Shown here piece after piece: positions 7,592 to 15,623 of a stretch of 64,000 nucleotides of DNA. The DNA is taken from positions 1 through 64,000 of the forward strand of contig JBOFLF010000064.1 in the NCBI GenBank assembly GCA_051657715.1. The letters are read 5' to 3'. The translations under genes were made by a program, and so were the position numbers. Every line of letters starts with the position of its first letter. The first letter of the stretch is position 1. The notes beneath the pieces are model-generated. The model was not told the origin of the DNA. It saw nothing but the letters and a program-made list of their open reading frames with translations, and made no database searches. This DNA is from JBOFBH01 sp051657715 (lineage in GTDB: Bacteria > Actinomycetota > Actinomycetes > Actinomycetales > Angustibacteraceae).

Positions 7592-7854
7592 TGACCCCGT
7601 CCCGCGCACAACGAGCGACCGCGGTGGCGGCATGGGCTGCCACGGTCGACCAGCGAGACCTCAAGCCGGCGGACGCCCGGGCGCTCCGCACGATTGGCCA
7701 GCTCGTGGATCGTCGCGACCGTCTCGACGAGGAGATAGCGGCTGCTGTCGGCGCTGCCCGCCAGGCGAACCGCTCGTGGTCGCAGATCGGCGCTGCGCTC
7801 GGCGTCTCGAAGCAGGCGGCCCAGCGGCGGTACGGTCCGCACCCTTCAGCCTGA
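7591..7854 (+). CDS. Small helix-turn-helix protein
   Basis: An 87-residue protein starting MTPSRAQRATAVAAW. Its C-terminal 25 residues (SWSQIGAALGVSKQAAQRRY) form a convincing helix-turn-helix of the kind seen in sigma-like or Xre-like DNA binders. The N-terminal part is an alanine/arginine-rich helix resembling a dimerisation segment (DRRDRLDEEIAAAVGAAR). The start is ATG 7591, coupled to the upstream micro-ORF; the open frame further upstream is out of register with real coding. It is probably a regulator left from an integrated element, although many actinobacterial chromosomes carry similar stand-alone proteins. Confidence 0.65.
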   Translation: MTPSRAQRATAVAAWAATVDQRDLKPADARALRTIGQLVDRRDRLDEEIAAAVGAARQANRSWSQIGAALGVSKQAAQRRYGPHPSA

Positions 7855-7899
7855 GGTGGTCAGCCTTCCTGCTGGTCTCAGCATGCGCGGTACGAGCGG

Positions 7900-8529
7900 T
7901 CAGCTGGACGTGCCCCACCTCTGGGTGACCAGTCGCAGGTCCGCTCGAGCGCGGGTGCCCTCCCGGGCCTCGTGAGCGTCCTCCTGCCGCGCCCACCGCG
8001 ACCACTGCCGCGCGAGCTGCTCGCCGTCCCGGCAGATCGCCCGCCTCCGGCGTAACAGTGCTGGGCACTCCAACCACACCAGCAGTGACAGGTACGGTGC
8101 GGCGGACCGGGCGCCGACGCCGCAGCCCTCGACGATCAGCAGCGGGGACGGTGCCACGGCCAGCACCGGTCCGTCCTGCTGCGTGGTCCAGTCGTAGGTG
8201 GGCCACCGTCCGGTGTCCCCGGCTGCCAGGGGTCGCAGCAGCTGGTGCGCCATCCGCTGGACGCCGGCGTCCAGCCCGTCCCAGCCCGGGTACACCTGGT
8301 CCAGCCGCAGCACCGGCACGTCGCCCAGGGCGCGGGCGACTAGGGAGGCGAAGGACGACTTGCCCGAGCCGCTGCGCCCGTCTACGGCCAGTACCCGGCA
8401 GGAGCCCGCGCGAGCCGGTCGCGCCAGGAGTTCTCGGACGACCCGCTCGCGAGCGTCCCCCGCCGCCAGGCACAGCACATCCGGCGGATGGATCGGATCC
8501 TGCAGCCCGGCGTCGCCCACGGTCGCCAC
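7900..8529 (-). CDS. P-loop NTPase, uridine kinase-like
   Basis: A 209-residue cytoplasmic P-loop protein of the uridine kinase/AAA-kinase type. Walker A is GRSGSGKSS at about residues 51-59. It is followed by LRLDQVYPGWDGLDAGVQRM, a segment typical of actinobacterial uridine kinase-like proteins, and PSPLLIVEGCGVGARS at the usual Walker B position. The GTG start at 8529 faces the CoA transferase start at 8547 with only 17 bases between them. The substrate is not defined; nucleoside kinase activity is only suggested by family. It sits at the right edge of the mobile region but looks intact and has normal high-GC codon use. Confidence 0.7.
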   Translation of the reverse strand: MATVGDAGLQDPIHPPDVLCLAAGDARERVVRELLARPARAGSCRVLAVDGRSGSGKSSFASLVARALGDVPVLRLDQVYPGWDGLDAGVQRMAHQLLRPLAAGDTGRWPTYDWTTQQDGPVLAVAPSPLLIVEGCGVGARSAAPYLSLLVWLECPALLRRRRAICRDGEQLARQWSRWARQEDAHEAREGTRARADLRLVTQRWGTSS

Positions 8530-8534
8530 CCTGC

Positions 8535-8541
8535 CAGGATC
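8535..8541. promoter_or_regulatory. Possible overlapping divergent -10 elements
   Basis: CAGGAT (8535-8540, plus) lies 6 nt before ATG 8547. GATCCT (complement of 8536-8541, minus) lies 6 nt before GTG 8529. The two hexamers overlap almost completely, so both genes could use one melting site. Both deviate from TANNNT at the first base. Confidence 0.35.
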
Positions 8542-8546
8542 GGCCC

Positions 8547-9824
8547 ATGACCCGTGTCACCGACCGAGCCGGGACGCCCGGCCAGCCAGAGTCGCCCGGT
8601 CGACCGCGGTCCGGCGACTTGGGCCCGCTCGCCGGTCTCCTCGTCGTCGATCTCACCCGGGCGCTGGCCGGGCCGCACGCGGCGATGATGCTCGGTGACC
8701 TCGGCGCCCGGGTGATCAAGGTTGAGTCACCGGACGGCGGGGACGACACCCGCGGCTGGGGGCCGCCGTTCGTGCCGGCCGATCCGTCCAGACCGACCCG
8801 GCCGCCCGCCGGGGACAACGCCGCGGTGTCGACGTACTTCCTGTCCTGCAACCGGAACAAGGAGTCGATCGTCCTCGACCTGAAGTCCGACGACGGACGC
8901 GCGACCGTCGTCGAGCTGATCCGCCGCGCCGACGTGCTGCTGGAGAACTTCCGCACCGGCGTGCTGGACCGGCTCGGGCTGGGTCTGGACCACCTGCTTG
9001 AGCTGAACCCGCGCCTGGTGGTGCTGTCGATCACCGGCTTCGGCCACGACGGCCCGGAGGGCGGCCGGGCCGGGTACGACCAGATCGCCCAGGGCGAGGC
9101 CGGGCTGATGTCGCTGACCGGCTCCGGCCCAGACGATCCCCAGCGGGTCGGGGTGCCGATCGGTGACCTACTGGCCGGGATGTACGGCGGCTACGGCGTG
9201 CTCGCCGCGCTGCTGGAGCGTGAGCGCACCGGTCGCGGCCAAGTGGTGCGCACGTCGTTGCTGGCCGGCATCGTCGGGGTGCATGGCTTCCAGGGCACCC
9301 GCTGGACCGTCGCCGGGGAGGTCGGCAGCGCCCAGGGCAACCACCACCCGTCGATCTGCCCGTACGGCTTGTTCCGGTGCCGGGACGGCGCGGTGCAGAT
9401 CGCCGTCGGCTCCGAGGGCTTGTGGCGCCGGTTCTGTGCCGCGTTCGACCTCGACCCGGATGCGGATGGCCTGTCCAGCAACGCCGAACGGGTGGCCTCC
9501 CGGGACCGGGTGGTCGAGGTGATCGAGACCGCGTTCGCCGCCTGGGGCGCCGCCGCGCTGCTGGGTCGGCTGGCCGAGGTCGGGGTTCCCGCCGGTCGGC
9601 TGCGCACCCTCGACGAGGTGTACGACTGGCCGCAGACCCGCAGCCAGGGGCTGCTGGTGGACGTGCGGCACCCCACCCTCGGCGAGATCACCCTGCCCGG
9701 GCCGCCGTTGCGGTTCTTCGACGCAGGTGGTGTCGAGACCACCAGGGCCGACCACCGCCCGCCGCCGCTGCTCGACGGTGACGGGCCGGCCATCCGGCGC
9801 TGGTTGGGCACGCACCGGTCGTGA
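8547..9824 (+). CDS. CaiB/BaiF class III CoA transferase
   Basis: A 425-residue class III CoA transferase, which moves CoA between carboxylic acids through an enzyme-bound aspartyl thioester. Visible family features are LGPLAGLLVVDLTRALAGP at the N-terminus, LGDLGARVIKVE, NRNKESIVLDLKSDDGR, LLENFRTGVLDRLGLG, and GYDQIAQGEAGLMS with the expected catalytic Asp near residue 178. The start is ATG 8547; the longer open frame to 8058 is a shadow of the opposite gene. It is followed after 27 bases by carbamate kinase, so it may belong to the same catabolic unit. The acyl donor and acceptor cannot be predicted. Confidence 0.88.
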   Translation: MTRVTDRAGTPGQPESPGRPRSGDLGPLAGLLVVDLTRALAGPHAAMMLGDLGARVIKVESPDGGDDTRGWGPPFVPADPSRPTRPPAGDNAAVSTYFLSCNRNKESIVLDLKSDDGRATVVELIRRADVLLENFRTGVLDRLGLGLDHLLELNPRLVVLSITGFGHDGPEGGRAGYDQIAQGEAGLMSLTGSGPDDPQRVGVPIGDLLAGMYGGYGVLAALLERERTGRGQVVRTSLLAGIVGVHGFQGTRWTVAGEVGSAQGNHHPSICPYGLFRCRDGAVQIAVGSEGLWRRFCAAFDLDPDADGLSSNAERVASRDRVVEVIETAFAAWGAAALLGRLAEVGVPAGRLRTLDEVYDWPQTRSQGLLVDVRHPTLGEITLPGPPLRFFDAGGVETTRADHRPPPLLDGDGPAIRRWLGTHRS

Positions 9825-9838
9825 CGGGTGCGGTGACG

Positions 9839-9844
9839 TACCGT
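9839..9844 (+). promoter_or_regulatory. -10 element (TACCGT), leaderless start of arcC
   Basis: TACCGT is followed by 7 nt and GTG 9852, suggesting a leaderless transcript in addition to any read-through from the CoA transferase gene. Confidence 0.5.
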
Positions 9845-9851
9845 CGTCGGG

Positions 9852-10790
9852 GTGCGCGTCCTCGTGGCCCTTGGCGGCAACGCCATCACCTCACCGGACG
9901 GCGGGGTCACGCCGACGGACCAGGTCGCCGCGATCAGCCGCGCCATGGAGCCGGTGGCCGACCTGGTGGCTGCCGGTCACGAGGTGGTGCTGACCCACGG
10001 CAACGGACCGCAGGTGGGCAACCTGCTGGTGAAGAACGAGATCGCCGCGTCCGTGGTGCCGCCGGTGCCGCTGGACTGGTGCGACGCGCAGACCCAGGCC
10101 ACCGTCGGCTTCATGGTGCTGAACCGGTTGGACGCGGCGCTCGCCGCGCGCGGCGTCCGACGACCGACCGCGGTCTTGGTCAGCCGCACCTTGGTGGACG
10201 CCGACGACCCCGCGTTCAGCCACCCGACCAAGCCGGTCGGCCGGTACCTGCCGCGAGGGCAGGCTCAGCCGCTGATCGACGCCGGCCAGACCTGGCAGGA
10301 CCGCGGCACCCGCGGCTGGCGGCGGGTGGTGCCGTCCCCGGAGCCGCTGGAGGCGCTGGACGCCGAGGGTGCCGCCGCGCTGGTCGGGGCCGGCTACGTG
10401 GTGGTCACCGGCGGCGGGGGTGGCATCCCGTGCGTCCGGGATCCCAGCGGCACCGTGCACGGGGTGGAGGCGGTCGTCGACAAGGACCTGTCGGCGGTGC
10501 TGCTCGGCCGGGCGCTGGGCGCGGACGTCCTGGTCATCGCGACCGACGTCGCCCACGTGACCACCGGGTGGGGCACCGCGCACCAGCACGATCTGCGCGA
10601 CATCGACGTGGCGCGGCTGCGGGAGCTGGCCGCGCGCGGCGAGTTCGCCAGCGGCTCGATGGCGCCGAAGGTGGAGGCGGCGTGCCGGTTCGTCGAACGC
10701 GGCGGCCGGCATGCCGCCGTCTGCACGCTCCCGGCGATCGCCGCCGCGGCGCTCGCGCGGGCCGGGACCGTGGTCCGCCCTACCGTCTGA
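9852..10790 (+). CDS. arcC: Carbamate kinase
   Basis: A 312-residue amino acid kinase-fold enzyme that interconverts carbamoyl phosphate plus ADP with ATP, ammonia and CO2. The family motifs are complete: ALGGNAI at the N-terminus, LTHGNGPQVGNLL, GWRRVVPSPEP, VVVTGGGGGIPCVRD, VEAVVDKDL and GEFASGSMAPKVEAA near the C-terminus. No arginine deiminase or catabolic ornithine transcarbamoylase gene lies nearby, so the carbamoyl phosphate probably comes from another route. The next gene, 28 bases downstream, is a ring-opening amidohydrolase, suggesting energy recovery from a ureido or carbamoyl intermediate. Confidence 0.93.
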   Translation: MRVLVALGGNAITSPDGGVTPTDQVAAISRAMEPVADLVAAGHEVVLTHGNGPQVGNLLVKNEIAASVVPPVPLDWCDAQTQATVGFMVLNRLDAALAARGVRRPTAVLVSRTLVDADDPAFSHPTKPVGRYLPRGQAQPLIDAGQTWQDRGTRGWRRVVPSPEPLEALDAEGAAALVGAGYVVVTGGGGGIPCVRDPSGTVHGVEAVVDKDLSAVLLGRALGADVLVIATDVAHVTTGWGTAHQHDLRDIDVARLRELAARGEFASGSMAPKVEAACRFVERGGRHAAVCTLPAIAAAALARAGTVVRPTV

Positions 10791-10818
10791 TCACCACCAC
10801 CTGACCGAAGGAGCAGGC

Positions 10819-11961
10819 ATGCCCGATGCCATCGAGGTCCGCAAAATCCCGCTGCACCACGTCAGCGACGCCAGCGGTCTGGTCGCCCTGATCGACGAGG
10901 CGGTCCTGGAGGCCGACCGGGTGGTCGCGGTCATCGGCAAGACCGAGGGCAACGGCGGCGTCAACGACTACACCCGGATCATCGCCGACCGGGCGTTCCG
11001 GGACGTGCTCGTCGCCCGCGGTTCCCGCACTGCTGAGCAGGTGGCCCAGGTGCCGATCGTGTGGTCCGGAGGCACCGACGGGGTGCTCAGCCCGCACGCC
11101 ACCGTGTTCGCCACCCTGCCGCCGGGCCGGGCGGAGCCCACCGACGAGCCGCGGCTGACCGTGGGGTACGCGATCAGCGACCTCCTGCTGCCCGAGCAGA
11201 TCGGCCGGACGGCGATGATCACCACGGTGGCGGACGCCGTCCGCGAGGCCATCCGCCGGGCCGGGATCGACGACCCGGCGGACGTGCACTACGTGCAGAC
11301 CAAGACCCCGCTGCTGACCATCGACACCATCCGGGACGCCAAGTCCCGCGGCCAGAGCGTGTGGACCGAGCACACCCTGGAGTCGATGGACCTGTCCAAC
11401 GGCACCACCGCGCTGGGTATCGGGGTGGCCTTGGGGGAGATCGCGATGCCCTCGGACGCGGACGTGCTGCGCGACCGGTCGCTCTACTCCTGCGTCGCCT
11501 CCTGCTCGTCCGGCGTCGAGCTGGACCGCGCCCAGGTGGTGGTGGTGGGCAATGCCCGCGGGGTCGGCGGCCGCTACCGGATCGGCCACGCAGTGATGCG
11601 GGACGCCCTGGACTCGGGCGGCATCTGGTCAGCGATCCGGGACGCCGGCCTCGAGCTGCCGGACCGCCCGCACCCCGCCGACCTGGACGGCCGGCTGGTC
11701 AACGTGTTCCTCAAGTGCGAGGCGTCCAGCGACGGCCGGGTGGCCGGGCGGCGCAACGCGATGCTGGACGACTCGGACGTGCACTGGCACCGGCAGATCA
11801 AGGCGTGCGTCGGCGGGGTGACGGCCGCGGTCACCGGCGACCCGGCGGCGTTCGTGTCGGTGTCCGCCGCGCACCAGGGGCCGGACGGCGGCGGCCCGGT
11901 GGCCGCGATCGTCGACCTCGGCCCCGACCCCACCGGCTACCGCCCCGCGCCCCGCAGCTAG
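10819..11961 (+). CDS. Ring-opening amidohydrolase (cyanuric acid hydrolase/barbiturase family)
   Basis: A 380-residue member of the small family that hydrolyses cyclic imides (cyanuric acid to carboxybiuret, barbiturate to ureidomalonate). The family uses three repeated domains, each giving a Lys-Ser pair. Here K41 (VIGKTEGNGG) with S83 (WSGGTDG), K162 (QTKTPLL) with S230/S231 (SCSSGVE), and K299 (FLKCEASSDGR) with a Ser at about 347-349 (VSVSAAHQGPDGGG) fit that pattern. ATG 10819 is preceded by GAAGGAG. It is adjacent to carbamate kinase. Whether the substrate is barbiturate, cyanurate or another imide cannot be decided from sequence alone. Confidence 0.88.
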   Translation: MPDAIEVRKIPLHHVSDASGLVALIDEAVLEADRVVAVIGKTEGNGGVNDYTRIIADRAFRDVLVARGSRTAEQVAQVPIVWSGGTDGVLSPHATVFATLPPGRAEPTDEPRLTVGYAISDLLLPEQIGRTAMITTVADAVREAIRRAGIDDPADVHYVQTKTPLLTIDTIRDAKSRGQSVWTEHTLESMDLSNGTTALGIGVALGEIAMPSDADVLRDRSLYSCVASCSSGVELDRAQVVVVGNARGVGGRYRIGHAVMRDALDSGGIWSAIRDAGLELPDRPHPADLDGRLVNVFLKCEASSDGRVAGRRNAMLDDSDVHWHRQIKACVGGVTAAVTGDPAAFVSVSAAHQGPDGGGPVAAIVDLGPDPTGYRPAPRS

Positions 11962-12007
11962 CGCGTGGCGAGGCCGTCGGGGTCCGCGCCCGACGCGCGT
12001 CCGTCGA

Positions 12008-12013
12008 TACGCT
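12008..12013 (+). promoter_or_regulatory. -10 element (TACGCT), leaderless start of hisF
   Basis: TACGCT, six bases, then ATG 12020. Confidence 0.6.
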
Positions 12014-12019
12014 GAGCCC

Positions 12020-12817
12020 ATGCCCCTCGCCGTCCGTGTCATTCCGTGCCTGGACGTGGACGCCGGTCGGGTGGTCAAGGGGGTCAACTTCGTCGGGCTG
12101 CGGGACGCCGGTGACCCGGTGGAGCTGGCCGCCCGGTACGGCGAGCAGGGTGCCGACGAGCTGACCTTCCTGGACGTCACCGCGTCCAGCGACCAGCGGG
12201 ACACCATGCTGGACGTGGTGTCCCGGACTGCCGAGCAGGTGTTCATCCCGCTGACCGTGGGCGGCGGGGTCCGGTCCGTGGCGGACGTCGACCGGTTGCT
12301 GCGGGCCGGTGCGGACAAGGTCGGCGTGAACACCGCGGCGATCGCCCGGCCGGAGCTGATCGCGGAGGTGGCCGACCGGTTCGGAGTCCAGGTGCTGGTG
12401 CTCAGCGTGGACGCCCGCCGGTGCCCGCCGGGCACCACGACGCCGTCGGGTTTCGAGGTGACCACCCACGGTGGTCGCACCGGCACCGGAGTCGACGCCG
12501 TCGAGTGGGCGGAGCGGGCCGCCCGCCTGGGCGCCGGCGAGGTGCTGCTCAACGCGATGGACGCGGACGGCACCCGGGCCGGTTTCGACCTCGAGCTGAT
12601 CCGGCTGGTCCGCGGCCGGGTGAGCGTGCCGGTGGTCGCGAGCGGCGGGGCCGGCCGCGTGGAGCACTTCGTGCAGGCGGCTCACGCTGGTGCCGACGCG
12701 GTGCTGGCGGCGAGCGTCTTCCACTTCGGCCAGCTGCGGGTCGAGGACGTCAAGGACGCCCTCGCCGCGGCGGGCCACCCGGTCCGTCGGGCGTTCAGCC
12801 GGGCGTCACACGCCTGA
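12020..12817 (+). CDS. hisF: Imidazole glycerol phosphate synthase, cyclase subunit
   Basis: Cyclase half of the HisF-HisH complex. It joins ammonia to PRFAR to give imidazole glycerol phosphate and AICAR in histidine biosynthesis. A 265-residue TIM barrel with the two catalytic aspartates, D12 (IPCLDVDAGRVVKG) and D131 (LSVDARR), and phosphate loops TVGGGVRS and VVASGGAGRVEH. Codon use is normal. Its 3' end overlaps the convergent TIGR03085-like gene by 12 bases. The partner hisH and hisA are not in the window. Confidence 0.96.
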   Translation: MPLAVRVIPCLDVDAGRVVKGVNFVGLRDAGDPVELAARYGEQGADELTFLDVTASSDQRDTMLDVVSRTAEQVFIPLTVGGGVRSVADVDRLLRAGADKVGVNTAAIARPELIAEVADRFGVQVLVLSVDARRCPPGTTTPSGFEVTTHGGRTGTGVDAVEWAERAARLGAGEVLLNAMDADGTRAGFDLELIRLVRGRVSVPVVASGGAGRVEHFVQAAHAGADAVLAASVFHFGQLRVEDVKDALAAAGHPVRRAFSRASHA

Positions 12818-13453
12818 GGGCACCTGGAGCAGCCGCTGCACCGCCGGCTCCGGCCCGTCCAGCTCGACCTGGGCGACCGCCCGGCGACCCACCGCGAACA
12901 GCAGCACCTCGCTCGCGGCTCCCTGCACCCGGACCATCGGGTGGCCCGGTCGGACCACGCTGTGCCCGATCCCCGGGGCGTCCAGCCGCACCCCCACCGG
13001 CGCCCGGCGCAGCGCGCCCCGGCCGAGCGTGCGGCAGGCGCGCCAGAGCGCGGCCTCGTGGCCGGCGGTCAGCTCTCGCCGGACCCAGCCGGGCGCGGCG
13101 CGCCGGAGGTCTTCGTGGTGGATGAACATCTCGGCGGTGTTGCCCAGCTCGTCCAGCACGGTCAGCCGGGTGGGGTGCCACGCGGGCGGCCCGCCGCGGA
13201 CGAGCTCGACGAGGTCCCGCCACCCGGCCGTCGTCGAGGCGGTCGCGGCCAGCCGCTCCTGAACCCGCTGGGTGTGTCGGGCGAGCGGTCCCAGCAGCAA
13301 CCCGGCCGCGGCGTCCGGCCGCCGCTCGCGCACCGCGAGGTGCGCCGCCAGCTGCCGGGCGTCCCAGCCGTCGCACAACGTCGGAGCGTCCGGTCCGACG
13401 GTCGCCAGGGTGTCGCAGAGCGCGTGTCGTTCCTGGTGCGCGTACCGGCTCAT
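12806..13453 (-). CDS. TIGR03085-type metal-binding (DinB-like) protein
   Basis: A 215-residue actinobacterial protein resembling the maleylpyruvate isomerase/mycothiol-dependent DinB-fold group. It begins MSRYAHQERHALCDTLATVG and has CDGWDARQLAAHLAVRERRPD, whose histidine is the usual metal ligand, and FIHHEDLRRA further on. The ATG start at 13453 has GAGGAT 6 nt upstream on the minus strand, matching the leaderless pattern. The much longer open frame to 13957 is a shadow. I recall such genes next to his/trp clusters in actinobacteria, but the biochemical role is unproven. Confidence 0.75.
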   Translation of the reverse strand: MSRYAHQERHALCDTLATVGPDAPTLCDGWDARQLAAHLAVRERRPDAAAGLLLGPLARHTQRVQERLAATASTTAGWRDLVELVRGGPPAWHPTRLTVLDELGNTAEMFIHHEDLRRAAPGWVRRELTAGHEAALWRACRTLGRGALRRAPVGVRLDAPGIGHSVVRPGHPMVRVQGAASEVLLFAVGRRAVAQVELDGPEPAVQRLLQVPSGV

Positions 13454-13465
13454 CACCCGATCCTC

Positions 13466-13517
13466 GCATCTGGGCGCATCCGCGCCATGTGGCATCTGGG
13501 CGCATCCGCGCCATGTG
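13466..13517. repeat. Perfect 26-bp tandem direct repeat in a divergent promoter region
   Basis: Bases 13466-13491 and 13492-13517 are identical. Each copy contains the short dyad GGCGC-ATCC-GCGCC. The pair lies between the divergent starts at 13453 (minus) and 13566 (plus), so two tandem operators for one regulator are plausible. Confidence 0.75.
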
Positions 13518-13565
13518 ACAAGGTGGCGATGATCCCGCCCAGCTTCAGGAGGGTCACGACCGCCC

Positions 13566-15623
13566 GTGCCCGAGCAGCCGCCGCAGACCCAGCCGTACAC
13601 CATCCGGCGTGGGCTGGCCGTCGTCTGGCAGGGGATCCGCCAGGTGCCGGGGGTCTTCAGCATCGCGGTCGCGGGCAGCCTGCTGTACGGCGTGATGACC
13701 GCGGGCAGCGCGTGGGCGCTGGGCCAGGTCATCGGGCAGGTGATCCAGCCGGCGCTGCGCACCGGCGAGCTGGACGCGGGTGAGCTGGCCGCAGGTGCCG
13801 GCTTGATGGCCGCGGTGACCGTGCTGCTCACGATCGGGGTGATCGCCCGGCGGCTGGGTGCCGGGGTGGCGATGTTCGCCCTCGGCGCGCACTTTCGGCG
13901 TCGGGTCACCGAGCAGTATCTGAGGCTGCCGTTGTCCTGGCATGCCCGGCACCCCACCGGTCAGCTGCTGTCCACCGCCAACGCTGACGTCGACGCCACC
14001 TGGATGGTGTTCGCCCCGTTGCCGATGGCGATCGGCGTCTTGGCGATGCTCGTCGTCGCGGTGGTGTCGATGCTCGCGGTGGACCCGGTGCTCGCGGTCG
14101 TCGGGTTGTGCGTGTTCCCGCTGATGTTCGCGGTGAACGCGGTCTTCCAGCGGTACATGTCACCGCGGGTGACCCGGGCGCAGGCGCTGCGGGGCGCGGT
14201 GTCCGACGTCGCGCACGAGAGCTTCGACGGCGCTCTGGTGGTGAAGGCGATGGGCCGGGAGGCGGCCGAGACCGAGCGGTTCGCCGCGGTGACCGGGCAG
14301 CTGCGGGACGCGGGCGTCGCGGTCGGCCGCACGCGCGGCGTCTTCGACCCGCTGATCGAGGCCATGCCGAGCCTCGGCACGCTCGCGGTGCTGGGGGTCG
14401 GCACCGCTCGGGTCGGCTCCGGGGCGGTGACGGCGGCTGAGGTGGTGCAGGTGGCGTACCTGTTCTCGCTGCTGGGGTTCCCGGTCCGCGCCTTCGGCTG
14501 GGTCCTCGGTGAGCTACCGCGCAGCGTGGTCGGCTGGGACCGGGTGCAGGCCGTGCTGGGCGCCGAGGGCGCGCTGACGCATGGCACGCGCCGGCTGGAC
14601 GCGACCGGCCCAGCACAGGTCCGGTTGTCCGGTGTCCGGTACGCCTACGCCGTCGTGAGCACGGACGCCCGCTCCAGGGCTACCGGCGTCAGCACAGGGG
14701 ACGACGGCTCGGGTGGGTCCGCAGAGCCGTCGTCCGCGCGGCTGGCCGTCCCGGTGCTGCAGGGGGTGGACTTCGAGGTCGCGCCAGGGCGCACCCTGGC
14801 CGTCGTCGGCTCGACCGGGTCCGGCAAGTCCACGGTGGTCGACCTGCTGGTGCGGCTCGCGGACCCGGACGCTGGAGCGGTCCTGCTGGACGGGGTCGAC
14901 CTGCGGGAGCTGGCCGAGGGAGAGGTGGCCCGAGCTGTCGCGTTGGTGCCGCAGCAGGTGTTCCTGTTCCATGACTCGGTCCGGCAGAACGTCACTCTCG
15001 ACGACCCCACGCTGATGGACGACGACGACCGTCGGGTGTGGGCCGCGTTGCGGCGAGCGCAGGCCGATCGGTTCGTCGCCGCCCTGCCCCACGGTCTGGA
15101 CACCCGGGTCGGCGAGCGTGGCACGAGCTTGTCCGGGGGCCAGCGGCAGCGGATCGCGCTCGCCCGGGCGCTGATCCGCCGCCCCCGGCTGCTGGTGCTG
15201 GACGACGCGACCAGCGCGGTGGACCCGACGGTAGAGGCGTCGATCATCGACGGCCTGCGCAGCGGTGGCTCTGATCGACCAGGTTCCGGTCGGTCAGTTG
15301 ACCCTGATCGGCCGGATGGTCCTGATCGGCTCGGAGATTCCGATCGGCAGGTGGTCGGCGCGCGAGACCGAGCACCTGCGCACGCGTCGGCGCCGACGGT
15401 CGTGGTGGTCGCCTACCGCAAGGCCACCATCGCGCTGGCGGACCAGGTGGTGCACCTGGACGACGGGCGGGTGATCGACCAGGGCACCCACGCCGAGCTG
15501 AGCGAGCGCAGCCCGACGTACCGCAGGTTGGTCGACGCCTATGAGCGGAAGGCCGCCGAGCGGTCGTCCGGGCCAGGCGACTCAGGCGACCTGGACGAGG
15601 CGGCCGACCAGGTGTCAGCGTGA
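13566..15623 (+). CDS. ABC exporter half-transporter with degenerate ATP site
   Basis: A 685-residue fusion of a six-helix exporter membrane domain and an ATPase domain. Walker A is GSTGSGKST (about 416-424) and the signature LSGGQ (522-526) is canonical. The Walker B catalytic Glu is replaced by Asp (LVLDDATSAVD, D547) and the switch His by Tyr (VVAYRKAT, Y617). Such changes mark the non-hydrolysing half-site of heterodimeric exporters. The region between signature and switch carries an extra Asp/Arg/Pro-rich insert (about 565-605). GTG 13566 follows AGGAGGG by 12 nt, an unusually long spacing. It overlaps its partner by 4 bases. The substrate is unknown. Confidence 0.88.
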   Translation: MPEQPPQTQPYTIRRGLAVVWQGIRQVPGVFSIAVAGSLLYGVMTAGSAWALGQVIGQVIQPALRTGELDAGELAAGAGLMAAVTVLLTIGVIARRLGAGVAMFALGAHFRRRVTEQYLRLPLSWHARHPTGQLLSTANADVDATWMVFAPLPMAIGVLAMLVVAVVSMLAVDPVLAVVGLCVFPLMFAVNAVFQRYMSPRVTRAQALRGAVSDVAHESFDGALVVKAMGREAAETERFAAVTGQLRDAGVAVGRTRGVFDPLIEAMPSLGTLAVLGVGTARVGSGAVTAAEVVQVAYLFSLLGFPVRAFGWVLGELPRSVVGWDRVQAVLGAEGALTHGTRRLDATGPAQVRLSGVRYAYAVVSTDARSRATGVSTGDDGSGGSAEPSSARLAVPVLQGVDFEVAPGRTLAVVGSTGSGKSTVVDLLVRLADPDAGAVLLDGVDLRELAEGEVARAVALVPQQVFLFHDSVRQNVTLDDPTLMDDDDRRVWAALRRAQADRFVAALPHGLDTRVGERGTSLSGGQRQRIALARALIRRPRLLVLDDATSAVDPTVEASIIDGLRSGGSDRPGSGRSVDPDRPDGPDRLGDSDRQVVGARDRAPAHASAPTVVVVAYRKATIALADQVVHLDDGRVIDQGTHAELSERSPTYRRLVDAYERKAAERSSGPGDSGDLDEAADQVSA

